A stretch of 64,000 nt of DNA, taken from positions 6,448,945 through 6,512,944 of the forward strand of contig JAJEKV010000008.1 in the NCBI GenBank assembly GCA_021234155.1, in the 5' to 3' direction. Shown here in pieces: positions 55,351 through 64,000 of this stretch. Under the pieces are notes generated by a model that searched no databases, had not been told where the DNA came from, and saw only the letters and a list, made by a program, of their open reading frames with translations. The first letter of the stretch is position 1. Every line of letters starts with the position of its first letter. Made by a program: the position numbers and the translations under genes. Source of the stretch: Isoetes taiwanensis. Its lineage: Eukaryota > Streptophyta > Lycopodiopsida > Isoetales > Isoetaceae.

Positions 55351-56619
55351 TTTGTAATAAATGTGGTTGGAAGTTTGGCTAATATGTATCTTTCCATATC
55401 ATTGCACATATACCTAGCATATCATTTTATTATTTATTCAATGGCTGGCTTAGGCACCATTTGCCTAATTTCTCAAGAAATCAATTTGACTGGACTTTGA
55501 CTTTGTGCATCACTATCTTGATCAAAAACTTGAATCAATGGACTACATGTTGGCTCTGACCCTGCTAAACTGCGTAAGTTGTGTTGCTAAACCTTGTCCT
55601 ATGTGATCTAGCTTCATAGAAATACAAATAAAAAAATCTATATCAAGGTCATTTTCTAGCCCTTGTCTCTTTTTTTCTTTCTTTCTTTCTCTTTGCCGGT
55701 GCACTCTCTGCTGTGGTTGCTATCACTTTTGTGTGTGTTTAGCCTCCTTGTCACTAATAGTCCTCTCGGAATCAGGCTTTCCAATGGAATTTACAGGAGA
55801 ATGATGCTGGGGCTCGTCTTGCTCATCCTTCTTCTCCTCATGATGCTCGTTCCCCTTCTCATCCTCCTGAGCCGACTCTTGATCTAGCTGCCTTTATTCT
55901 TCTTCTCCTCCTCCTGCCTTCGTTCCTTTAGCTATTCTGGTTGCTGGTTTGGCCTTCACACCCTTTCTATCTACCTCTCTAAGCAGCCATCTGTTGTCCA
56001 TTAGTGTTGGCATGTTGCCTGAGAGCTTCGCTCTGACAATGTGGGACACGGAGTTTTTTGACATGTCCATAGCTGCTCGCAGAATACCAAATCCTTTGAG
56101 GATCTCTACTGTGCCTTTGATATTTGCTTGGTCCCGGGACGCATATCAACTTTTCTTGCAATTTAATTGAAGCATTAGGATGCAATGTTTGTCTTATACT
56201 CAAGTTTCTACATGTTGCTAAGAATTTCAAGAAACTGGAGAAGGAAAAAGGGATTGCGATACACTTTGTCATAGGCCACAGGTAAGCTCTTGGCAATGAT
56301 TTTTCTTTCCGTTGAATGTATTTTCCTCTCTCTTTGAATTATAATCATGTCATGGCAGTACATGTTACAGTTAAATTAATAATCTGAAAGTTTGGATATG
56401 GGAAGTTGCAGAATAAAAATGTTATAAGGTTACAGTGTAGCCTACATGATCATAACCTTAGTTGTGAGATCATAGCAGTTCATGGAGATTGATATATGAG
56501 TCGAAAAGATTGACTCAAGTATATTTAGGGATGACCTCTATTAATATGCAATGGTTCATATTGGTTTATAGATAAGACCTATTATTAAGCATGGTTTTAT
56601 TTCTATACGAGGTTAAAAT

Positions 56620-57010
56620 TGGCATGAATCATCTCGGTCCAATAGTATGGAGGCAAGAAGAATACACAAATATTAGAGTTGCCATTCCGGTCACAGCAGA
56701 TGAGTTCGGTCCGGCTTATCGGCCAGATCAACGAGAATAAATCAAGTAGTATGTTTTTGTAACTGTATAAGTATGCACAGGTGCTTTGTGAAGTCTATAT
56801 ACGTGAAGCTTGGGCTATCGAAGTTCAATAGAAATCCATTGCTACAGTAAATGAAGTATTGCATATTGTTATTATTTGCTGTATTCTCAATGGTAGCAAT
56901 AATAACATATTAAATTGAAAGTTCTTGTATTGCATTTGTTAAAGTTTTAAATTGTATTCAACTAATTGTACTAGTGCAATTGATCTATATTGCCTAGTCA
57001 AAATTCTTCA
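56620..57010 (+). mobile_element. Copia A 5' LTR region (approximate)
   Basis: Sequence upstream of the primer site has LTR character: a TATA-like 'gtataagtatgc' near 56,765 and a CA end at 57,010. The left boundary is a guess; no second LTR is in the window. Confidence 0.4.
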
Positions 57011-57011
57011 T

Positions 57012-57023
57012 TGGTATCAGAGC
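57012..57023 (+). promoter_or_regulatory. Primer-binding site of Copia A (third copy)
   Basis: TGGTATCAGAGC, complementary to initiator tRNA-Met, 10 bases upstream of the gag ATG. Confidence 0.9.
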
Positions 57024-57033
57024 ACAGGTTGCC

Positions 57034-57535
57034 ATGTCTACACGATTCGGAGCCAATGTCTTAAATGTCATAGAAGTTTTCAAGGGTGAAGGGAGCTTTC
57101 AAGTTTGGAAACAAAGCATCAGGGAAGTTCTTGAATTTGAAAATTTGTGGTATCTAATAGATGAAAATGCTATTAGACGTACCACTTCAAATGTAAGTGC
57201 AGGAAGTGTTAATGCAGGGGGAACTAGCGACCTCTGTAAGTTCCACTGTTGGTGGAGGTTCTGTGAATGCCACAGCAAGTTCTGAAGTGGTTGATGAAGG
57301 CTTGAACATTATGGAAGCTCAAGCTATTATTTCATGCAAGGTTGGAATAGTAATCAAGTTAAAATTAAGGGGACTGTCACCAAGAGTTATGTGGCAGTAT
57401 ATGATTAAGAATTATGAAGCAAAATCGTCCTCTCAAATAGATGTCTTGGAGAAACAATTGAAAAGACTTAAGCTATATGATAAAGAAGGCCTGACTGAAT
57501 TTCTTGAGAAATTTGAATCTGTTGTTGCAGCCTAG
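57034..57535 (+). pseudogene. Copia A gag fragment
   Basis: Gag opens MSTRFGANVLNVIEVF and has FQVWKQSIREVLEFENLWYL, as in the copy at 2.75 kb. A frameshift near 57,240 leads into a second frame with AQAIISCKVG and KSSSQIDVLEKQLKRL, ending at TAG 57,535. Zinc knuckle and pol are absent. The fragment abuts a Harbinger transposase pseudogene immediately after. Confidence 0.88.
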
Positions 57536-57539
57536 AAGG

Positions 57540-57903
57540 GGCAGGGAATGTACTGACTGAAGAATATCATTTTCTACTGGAATTGCTGCACACATTCTAG
57601 TATCTTCATGCATCATATCACCTGCCAAAGTCTTACAAATGTAAAAGAAAGTATCCTTTGATACTCTTAATCTCCGTTTGAACATATTGTCACTATATGA
57701 TTGAAGCAAACTAACCCCATAAAAGTGGATGGTCTGTTATAGCACCATACTTGAGGTGCATTTCTAAATGCTCTGCCATCTGTGCCTTCGATCATATTTA
57801 AGCACAATGCATTCCAGCATTCCATAGCTAGCAACACCATTGCAAGAGAATCTGCCTCCATAATTGCTCTTATCTGGTAGTACATGAGGACAGCCAACTT
57901 CAT
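57540..57903 (-). pseudogene. PIF/Harbinger transposase N-terminal fragment
   Basis: Minus strand. The first frame (57,903 to about 57,690) reads AVLMYYQIRAIMEADSLAMV, then PQVWCYNRPSTFMGL. After a frame change it continues DNMFKRRLRVSKDTFFYICK, TLAGDMMHEDTRM and AAIPVEN. The FR(V/M)SKDTF-x-Y-(L/I)C signature followed by DTRxxxAIPVE is typical of the helical N-terminal part of HARBI1/ALP1-type proteins. The DDE nuclease is not present. It lies in opposite orientation to the adjoining gag fragment. Confidence 0.78.
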
Positions 57904-58683
57904 CTTCTCGCGTCAATCCATTATTCTAACTTAAGCAAGAATAGCCAAATCTAACTTAAGAAATAGCAGACGTAGCATGCTACAATGATTTCCCATCCTC
58001 TAATCACATCTCCGAGATGTTGTTGAAGTTTGAAATAAAACATATACAATAAACAGTACAAGTTAAAATTAATAGAGAGATACTGCCCAACTGTTCTATT
58101 AGCTCATGGAAGCACAAAAATTGAAAATTCCACAGATCTGAGACTACTTCAAAATTAAAAGTCTATATTCTTTGTAGATTGTATGATTAATAGAAGCATA
58201 AAGCGTAAAGCAGATTTTTTACCGATTTCCAGTCGAGAGGAATGATAACTATATTGCTAAGTTAATGGAATTCCATCAAAGTTGTCTTTATTGAACCTGA
58301 ATGTCCCTGACAAGAATTGGACACAAGATCTCATGTTTGCTAGTCGGTATATAGATGTGGCTGGCAGATGGAACTCCTTGAAGGAGCTATCCACTAAAAG
58401 ATAATTCTACAAGAATAATTTCTTGAATATATCCTAAGATGGTTTCCTTAGACAGGAGGAGATATCATTACCTTTCCAGGAAGCCGACCACCTTGAGGCA
58501 ACTTTTGAACTTTCTGGAGCAGAAATTCTTGCTTTTGTACATATATGAGCTCACCCGACTTACTCAGCAAAATGTTGTCAAACCAAAAGAGGGACAATTA
58601 GCTACTTCAGGGTTAAAGCAAACAGTGATGCCTCCTTTTTGATTTGGCGTCATCAGACATGGGTAGCAGTAGCAAATAGCAGG
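57904..58683. other. Spacer without genes
   Basis: The plus ORF at 58,439-58,642 has no recognisable domain. The stretch ends at the breakpoint of the truncated kinase copy. Confidence 0.5.
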
Positions 58684-59360
58684 AAGGATGTTACCCCAAC
58701 AATTGCCAATTGACCGATAAGAGCGATGTGTACAGTTTTGGGGTGGTTCTGGCAGAACTGGTGTCGGGTAAAGCAGCGGTGGATCTGACAAGAAACAGGA
58801 GAGAGGTTAATCTGGCAGCATTTTTTGTTGCAAAAATTCAAATTGGGGCTTTGGATGAGATTGTAGATCCATGTTTAAAAGCCCAAAATTATGATGCAAT
58901 AAAAGATGGAGTTGCTCAGGTCGCGGAGCTTGCATTTAGGTGTGTTGCTGAAGAAAAGGATGATAGACCAAGAATGATGGAGGTGACCCAAAAGCTAAAA
59001 CGGATTGAAGGCCAAATTGAAGTAGGATTATTCGTAGATTATGACCCACCCACTTGCGTCCAAATGCCTTGGATTAGCACTGCTACTACTCCTAATGACA
59101 GCAGGGAAAACTTTTAACTTACCTTGCATTTTGAAAGCAGCTGTCAAATGTTGAACTTCGTTGTCGTTAAGGGACATGCAAATATTCTACCACATGTTTC
59201 TCTTTATAGCTTGTTTGTTTTCCCTCTTCATTTTGTGGACCTTTGATATTTGATATGGAATCTTCAAGATCAGAATCAGAAAACTAAAAACTTTATCATA
59301 CGGTATGATGGAATTTTAACGTCTACAGAAAAGCAAGGTGCTGCGCATGAGGGGTTGCCC
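58684..59360 (+). pseudogene. Truncated receptor kinase copy 1
   Basis: Starts in kinase subdomain IX: from 58,708 the sequence matches the intact gene from about 53,742 (QLTDKSDVYSFGVVLAELVS) to the stop at 59,117, then its 3' flank to about 59,360. The signal peptide, ectodomain, transmembrane helix, ATP site and catalytic loop are all missing. It has a 24-base deletion near the C-terminus (VDYDPPTC in place of VDYEKTQFLDSPTC). Upstream it shares 24 bases (58,684-58,707) with copy 2 but not with the intact gene. Confidence 0.93.
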
Positions 59361-60530
59361 TTCGGTGGCCGGAGAGTGTGTTTTTACGATTTCTGTAAAA
59401 AATGGATTTGTTTAAGTTTGATCACTACTCAGGTTGTTTGTTCTATATTATGCACCAAATTTTGAAATTGATGTACTGAAAAAATTTAAAGAAATAATTA
59501 ATATTTTTTCTTCTCTATTTTGATGTTTTTGATATCTCACTTTCAGAGATTATGTATTCATGTCCACATTTTGCCATTTTCAAGGGTGTTTCTTTGCAAA
59601 AAAACAAACTTGTCACTTAATGAGGGGCCAAAATGAGGGGAAAAGAAAACCAAACCTTTTGAAATTCTCAAGTTTATCCAAAAAATGCCAATTTTAAGAA
59701 CATGGTGTTTTCTTAAAGGGAATCTTTGAAACGGGAGTTCTGCAGCACTCTCGTTTAATTTGCAACCTTGTTCCTTGCCAGAACCCTCATACCATATCTA
59801 TGCTCAGCTTGCAATCCTGTTTCGTCACAATTCTAGATCCTAAAAGGATCAAGCTGCAGATCTTGATACACTTTCATTACGGTGCCATAAAATTCAGTAT
59901 TATGTATGGTCATTTCCTTCATTATGTTGACCTCCACACATTGTGTAGATCTTAACACAAGATCATGATGTCTTTGAATCAAAGGCTAATAGTAGACCAT
60001 GTCATCAATCCAAGAAGACATGGCATTTCGGCCATTAGGTGCAGAAAAGTTCTACATAAGAGCTAAGGAGAGAAAGGAGGAAAAAAAAATGAAGGATAAG
60101 ATGCAAACATGTCATCAATCCACCATGCTAAAGAATCTACACTTTCTATAGCAGGCTCGAATGCTTCTTTGGGCCTGTAAATATAAAACTCATGGCTAAA
60201 AATACTGCCACTGCCGTCAGGATCCATGATTTTCGTGGGCAAATGAAGGTTTCCGCATACCTTCAAGATTGTAACAAACACCATTAAGGAACCACCGCTA
60301 ACCACCACGAAATATTGCCGCTCCATTGCCATGAACACCTAGAACCATCGCTTCCTATTTGAAAACCCTTAGGGTATGAGCCATCGCAGACAATGGTCAA
60401 CAAGTATGCCACCTCAAATTTGAAAACATGCTATTTTGACCGTAAAAAATACCACGTAGGGGTGCGCCAAGAAGGACCCTTCACCATTGGTGGGCACCTT
60501 CCCTTATTACTAGAGTGGTTCAAGAACCGA
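59361..60530. other. Spacer, one unrecognised minus ORF
   Basis: The minus ORF at 60,338-60,063 (RQYFVVVSGGSLMVFVTILK, then SHEFYIYRPKEAFEPAIESV) has protein-like composition, faintly like plant beta-propeller F-box tails. I cannot assign it. Confidence 0.35.
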
Positions 60531-60534
60531 ATGA

Positions 60535-60810
60535 AAGGTCCATTGCCAAGCTGGCAGGCCTGCGTGTCAAGACACGTCAGCAAGACGTCGTTAAACGACG
60601 TTCAGCAGAGCTGACGTGTCCACCATGCCTGCGTGGCATGGTGCTGTTGCCAAGCTGGCAGGCCTGCGTGTCAAGACACGTCAGCAGGACGTCGTTAAAC
60701 GACGTCCAGCAGAGCTGACGTGTCCACCATGCCTGCGTGGCATGGTGCTATTGCCAAGCTGGCGGGCCTGCGTGTCAAGACACGTCAGCTAGACGTCGTT
60801 AAACAATGTC
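60535..60810. repeat. 104-bp tandem repeat with palindromes
   Basis: Unit landmarks (ggcctgcgtgtcaag) at 60,557, 60,661 and 60,765. Each unit includes the palindrome ACGTCGTTAAACGACGT or a variant, plus paired GCTGACGTGTC / GACACGTCAGC. Confidence 0.88.
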
Positions 60811-60862
60811 CCACAGACTTGATGATGAATACGAAATTATTTTTGTATGCCAAATACGAACC

Positions 60863-60895
60863 CTAACACTAACCCTAACCCTAACCCTAACCCTA
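60863..60895. repeat. Short interstitial telomere-like tract
   Basis: About five CCCTAA units (TTAGGG on the other strand), the first one imperfect. Most plants have TTTAGGG telomeres, so the six-base unit is notable, but the tract is short enough to be a microsatellite. Confidence 0.75.
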
Positions 60896-60971
60896 CATCC
60901 ACGTTATAAGTGGATCCATCAGTAGCTGCTGTTATTATTATTTTTTGAGTGTTCTTGCCCATCTTGCTATA

Positions 60972-61232
60972 ATGGCGTGACAGTTAAAGACCACCTTCGC
61001 GCGATATGTTCCTTCTAGCAGTAATCCTCCTCCTCCTCCTCCCCCTCCTCCAAGGGAAGACACCTCCAGCAACCCCCCTGCTTCTCCCGCTGAGAACCCT
61101 CCCTTCACCATCGTGGCAAAGATGAGTGAAAAGGAGCTTCTGATTGCACTAACATCTGGCGTTCCCTGCAGGGAACGACTGGTAGAATGGCTCACCGAGC
61201 CAAACAAAGAGAAAACGACGTTAATGGTGTAG
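60972..61232 (+). pseudogene. Proline-rich ORF with early TGA
   Basis: From the ATG at 60,972 the frame reads MA, TGA, QLKTTFARYVPSSSN, a run of nine prolines, then PAENPPFTIVAKMSEKELL and ERLVEWLTEPNKEKTTLMV before TAG at 61,230. The first stop is a probable CGA-to-TGA change. It lies between the two palindrome-rich arrays, so it may be a short exon of a mobile-element gene. No family is recognised. The Gly-rich minus-strand ORF across it is the shadow of the proline codons. Confidence 0.35.
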
Positions 61233-61284
61233 ATAATGATGCAAATGGTTGCATCAAACTGTCATGTCCTCAGGATGGACATAA

Positions 61285-61400
61285 CTAATGTATAAGCTTT
61301 TTTTATGAATGGAAACAATAAGTTTTTTTATCTATTTGTGTTGTCGTTGTATAAGCTTCTTTTATGAATGGAAACAATAAGTTTTTTTATCTATTTGTGT
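61285..61400. repeat. Tandem duplication, about 64 bp
   Basis: The unit 'gtataagct...atgaatggaaacaataag...tttgtgtt' occurs twice in succession with minor differences. Confidence 0.85.
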
Positions 61401-61444
61401 TATTTGTATTTTATGTTGTTTCTCTTATGTTAAACAAGCACAAT

Positions 61445-61830
61445 ACGTCGTTAAACGACGTTATGATCATCTGACGTCGTTAAACGATGCTACGATCATC
61501 TGAGGTGGCATCTGAGGGGGCATCTGACGCCCCGAGCTGACGTGGCATGCCTGGGTGTTATGCCATGTCGGCTTAACGTCGTTTAACGACGTCCCAGGTG
61601 TTATCTGAGGTGGCATCTAAGGGGGCATCTGACGCCCCGAGCTGACGTGGCATGCCTGGGTGTCAAGCCACGTCGGCTTAACATCGTTTAACGACGTCAC
61701 AGGTGTTATCTGACGTGGCATATGAGGGGGCATCTGACGCCCCGAGCTGACGTGGCATGCCTGGGTGTCAAGCCACGTCGGCTTAACGTTGTTTAACGAC
61801 GTCACACAGACGTCGATAAACGACGTCCAA
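61445..61830. repeat. 105-bp tandem repeat with palindromes
   Basis: Landmark gagctgacgtggcatgcc at 61,534, 61,639 and 61,744. It contains AACGTCGTTTAACGACGT-type palindromes. The period and motif set resemble the 60.5-kb array in inverted arrangement, suggesting the two subterminal regions of one mobile element about 1.3 kb long. No TIRs were found. Confidence 0.88.
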
Positions 61831-62034
61831 ATATGGCGGGAACCCGCTTGGTTTATCTTTTCATTCCATTGTTATTTTGGCTCATTTCTTTTGGATTTTT
61901 TTGCGCCCTTGGGTCTTCATAAGGTAAGATCTCTGCTAGTTTGTTAATCTTTGTGGTTTTGGAGTTAAACACCTCCAAATGCTAAATTAGAAGATTGAAT
62001 CTTGTGTTAAAAACTTGAGGGATGCATGATCAAG

Positions 62035-62325
62035 GTACGAGTCGGCTCCATCCCGAATGGAGAGGACTAGATGTATCGGGTTTATGCACCCTAGAATAGA
62101 AGTTTCAATCTTCATAGATTACAAAAGATTTGAAAGGTTGCGTGAATAACGTACTGGTCGACTCCATCCCAAATGGAGAGGACTAGATGTATCGGGTTCA
62201 GGCACCCTAGAACAGAAGTTTCAATCTTCATAGATTACAAATGATTTGAAGGGTTGCATGAATAAGGTGTTGGTCGACTCCATCCCAAATGGAGAGGATT
62301 AGATGTATCGGGTTCAGGCACCCTT
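62035..62325 (+). repeat. Hairpin repeat family, three copies
   Basis: Three units about 118 bp apart (hairpins at about 62,041, 62,158 and 62,275). Each reads outer stem RGTC/GACT, inner stem CTCCAT/ATGGAG (one unit has a G-to-A change nearby), 5-base loop, then TAGATGTATCGGGTT. It is the same architecture as the five units at 19.1-19.6 kb on the other strand, with base-pair-preserving differences. Confidence 0.8.
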
Positions 62326-62557
62326 CAATCAAATGCTTTCTAACTATCATAAACGTTGTATCAATCTAAATCTTAAGAAGAAACATTTGATAAAATCTAT
62401 AAAAAGAACATGGATATTTATATTTATTATATTATTACATGGTTTTTTATTAATATTTTTATTGTTCACTAGTAAAAACAACATGGACGAACGTCAGAAG
62501 GAATTTGAACGTAAACTGAAACAGAAAGCTTTGAGAATGTTACATGGCGACTTGCGC

Positions 62558-63245
62558 AAGGATGTTACCCCAACAATTGCCGATTGACCGATAAGAGCGA
62601 TGTGTACAGTTTTGGGGTGGTTCTCGCGTAACCGGTGTGTCGCAAAGCGGAATGGATCGACCGCGAAAACAGAGAGAGGTTAATCCGGCAAAAGATTTTT
62701 TGTTGCAAAAATTCAAATTGGGGCTTTGGATGAGATTGTAGATCCATGTTTAAAAGCCCAAAGTTATGATGCAATAAAAGATGGAGTTGCTCAGGTCGCG
62801 GAGCTTGCATTTAGGTGTGTTGCTGAAGAAAAGGATGATAGACCAAGAATGACGGAGGTGACCCAAAAGCTAAAACGGATTGAAGGCCAAATTGAAGTAG
62901 GATTATTCGTAGATTATGGAAAAACCCAATTCCTGGATTCACCCACTTGCGTCCAAATGCCTTGGATTAGCACTGCTACTAACCCTAATGACAGCAGGGA
63001 AAACTTTTAACTTACCTTGCATTTTGAAAGCAGTTGTCAAATGTTGAACTTCGTTGTCGTTTATGACAGACAAGAGTGTATTTGCTACTCAAGGGACATG
63101 CAAATATTCTACCACATGTTTCTCTTTATCGCTTATTTTTTTTCCCTCTTCATTTTGTGGACCTTTATATTTGATATGGAATCTTCTAGATCCGAAACAG
63201 AAAACTAAAAACTTTATCATACGGGTATGATGGAATTTTAACGTC
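62558..63245 (+). pseudogene. Truncated receptor kinase copy 2
   Basis: Begins with the same 24-base leader as copy 1 and enters the kinase at the same point (62,582). The first 100 bases are degraded, then the frame DEIVDPCLKAQSYDAIKDGV to NPNDSRENF and stop (63,010) is well kept. It retains the KTQFLDSP segment lost in copy 1. The 3' flank is shared to about 63,245. It cannot make a kinase. Confidence 0.93.
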
Positions 63246-63610
63246 AAGGAAAATGGACCTGCCTTCTTGTTTTCCATCCAATCAGGGACTACAGTGCTAT
63301 ATCCAGTATGTTTGTGATTGTTGCACCATTTTTTTTGGGTTGCTAATAGAGGGGCAAACCCTCGTTTATGTGGGTATGTGGGCATATCCAGGTATACGGC
63401 ATATGCCTAGCATATGCTGGTGACTGCTCCAAACTGGCTGTTGCCTGTAAACTCTCGGTCATCCAGCCCCATTCCTTCGCAGGCGTGGCTATGGCACAGC
63501 TCGACCCTTATTCTTCTTCCAAGCATTTTCCTCTGGCTTCCAAGAGCATGGCAGTTATTTACCATACTGCTTTGAGTTTGGATGTACAACAGCAAATGCT
63601 GTAAGTGCAG
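63246..63610. other. Spacer before SBP fragment
   Basis: The ORF at 63,368-63,604 has no recognisable domain and ends in TAA just before the SBP fragment. Confidence 0.45.
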
Positions 63611-63754
63611 GTACCTCGTTGCCAAATAGAAGGTTGCCAGACTGATCTTTCTACTGCCAAGGATTATCATCGCCGTCATAAGGTCTGCGCCATGCATTCC
63701 AAGGCTCCCAAGATCATGGCTGCTGGTTTAGAGCTTTTGGATGTCCGGTGTTAA
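63611..63754 (+). pseudogene. SBP-box (SPL) zinc-finger fragment
   Basis: Plus-strand frame reads [20 protein letters not shown], then [20 protein letters not shown] and a divergent tail (ELLDVRC) before TAA. This is the first zinc-binding half of the plant-specific SBP DNA-binding domain (C-x4-C ... H-x2-RH-x2-C-x-MHSK). The second zinc finger (normally QRFCQQCSRFH) and nuclear-localisation segment are absent. An upstream TAA sits just before a GTGCAG that could be a splice acceptor. It looks like an exon piece left by duplication or insertion, 63 bp upstream of the next gene. Confidence 0.82.
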
Positions 63755-63817
63755 AATATATGACCACCGTGGAAAAAGGGCCTTACACTGTTGTTTTTAC
63801 GCTTCGAAGCTCTAGAT

Positions 63818-64000
63818 ATGGCGGAACAACTCACTGAACAAAATGCAACGAGCCTTCAAATGCCTCTCGTGGTGGTGGTTGGTGGATCTGGTTATTTAGG
63901 ACTTCATCTGCTCAAATCCTTTGCTTTCCCCAAATCTGGCCGCCCTAGATATACCGTGGCCTTTACTTATAACTCTAGGCGTTTGCCTTCAGATGCAAAG
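63818..64000 (+). CDS. NAD(P)-binding Rossmann protein (RmlD/MAT2B-like), 5' end
   Basis: ORF from the ATG at 63,818, open to the window edge (61 codons). It encodes MAEQLTEQNATSLQMPLVVV then VGGSGYLGLHLLKSF and RYTVAFTYNSRRLPSDAK. VVVVGGSGYLG is the Gly-x-x-Gly-x-x-Gly dinucleotide-binding loop of extended short-chain dehydrogenases. The following AFTYNS layout fits plant RmlD-substrate-binding / methionine adenosyltransferase-beta-like proteins (dTDP-4-dehydrorhamnose reductase family). The rest lies beyond 64,000. No defects are seen in the visible part. Other extended SDR families remain possible. Confidence 0.72.
   Translation, partial: MAEQLTEQNATSLQMPLVVVVGGSGYLGLHLLKSFAFPKSGRPRYTVAFTYNSRRLPSDAK

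Larger units (their letters stand above)
54561..56500. other. Spacer with Helitron-type ends
   Basis: No supported gene. The plus ORF at 55,663-55,887 is Leu/Ser low-complexity and the one at 55,949-56,170 has no domain. Helitron-type termini at 55,247-55,350 are listed separately. Confidence 0.5.

Noticed and set aside
55663-55887. Leu-rich plus ORF resembling a membrane protein
   Set aside because: Low-complexity CTT/CTC-rich sequence without a signal, domain or conserved pattern.
60938-61207. Gly-rich minus-strand ORF
   Set aside because: Complement of the proline codon run in the plus-strand ORF at 60,972.
62303-62587. 94-codon ORF with a possible membrane helix (IFIFIILLHGFLLIFLLF)
   Set aside because: It starts inside the hairpin repeat and ends in the leader of the truncated kinase copy. 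The hydrophobic run is from AT-rich sequence.

Overview
This is nuclear DNA from a land plant. Supports are plant Copia, LINE, Helitron, CACTA and Harbinger-type elements, GT-AG introns, and plant gene families: eIF1A, an LRK10L/WAK-type receptor kinase, an SBP-box fragment, site-1 protease, plant glycerol kinase and an EDR1-like MAPKKK. The repeat load, many gene fragments and old decayed copies resemble a large gymnosperm or fern genome more than a compact angiosperm one. That is inference; the species cannot be read from the sequence.

Layout. 1.0-2.9 kb: truncated Copia (minus) cut by a Helitron-type 3' end. 3.0-4.2 kb: unrecognised decayed minus-strand ORFs. 4.7-12.7 kb: the most unusual region. 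It holds a decayed minus-strand DDE-like (DUF7869-type) transposase, three minisatellites (52, 60 and 70 bp units, two sharing a palindromic core), a minus-strand ORF that begins exactly like histone H3 (MARTKQTA), and a divergent plus-strand ORF with N4/N6 DNA-methyltransferase-like motifs. 13.8-14.2 kb: Tourist/Harbinger MITE. 14.3-17.0 kb: intact intronless eIF1A, a coiled-coil pseudogene piece, a partial tandem copy of the eIF1A 3' end, and a site-1-protease pseudogene. 17.51-27.85 kb: a 10.3-kb CACTA-like element with TIRs and a GCT target duplication, carrying subterminal palindromes, a hairpin repeat family, a 0.9-kb polypurine tract and about 5.7 copies of a 1.1-kb satellite.

29.1-32.5 kb: candidate Helitron with captured exons. 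33.7-40.4 kb: glycerol kinase and EDR1-like fragments side by side, interrupted by a complete Copia (35,296-40,162; 245-bp LTRs, ATCAC duplication). 40.7-44.6 kb: decayed GC-rich LINE ending in (TCTAT)n, next to an L1-type endonuclease relic. 45-51.6 kb: mostly featureless, with PPR relics. 51.7-54.2 kb: a 44-bp perfect foldback, a 4 x 54-bp repeat, then a complete three-exon receptor-like kinase gene. Two 5'-truncated copies of that kinase gene lie at 58.7 and 62.6 kb. Between and around them are Helitron ends, a Copia gag fragment, a Harbinger transposase pseudogene, a repeat array with ACGTCGTTAAACGACGT palindromes, and a 6-bp telomere-like tract. The right edge has an SBP zinc-finger fragment and the 5' end of a Rossmann-fold (RmlD/MAT2B-like) gene that runs off the window.

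Genes that look functional are eIF1A, the receptor kinase and, as far as visible, the Rossmann-fold gene. Nearly everything else is mobile or decayed. Several breaks in coding regions are TGA or TAG stops of the kind made by C-to-T change, as expected for methylated, silenced repeats.
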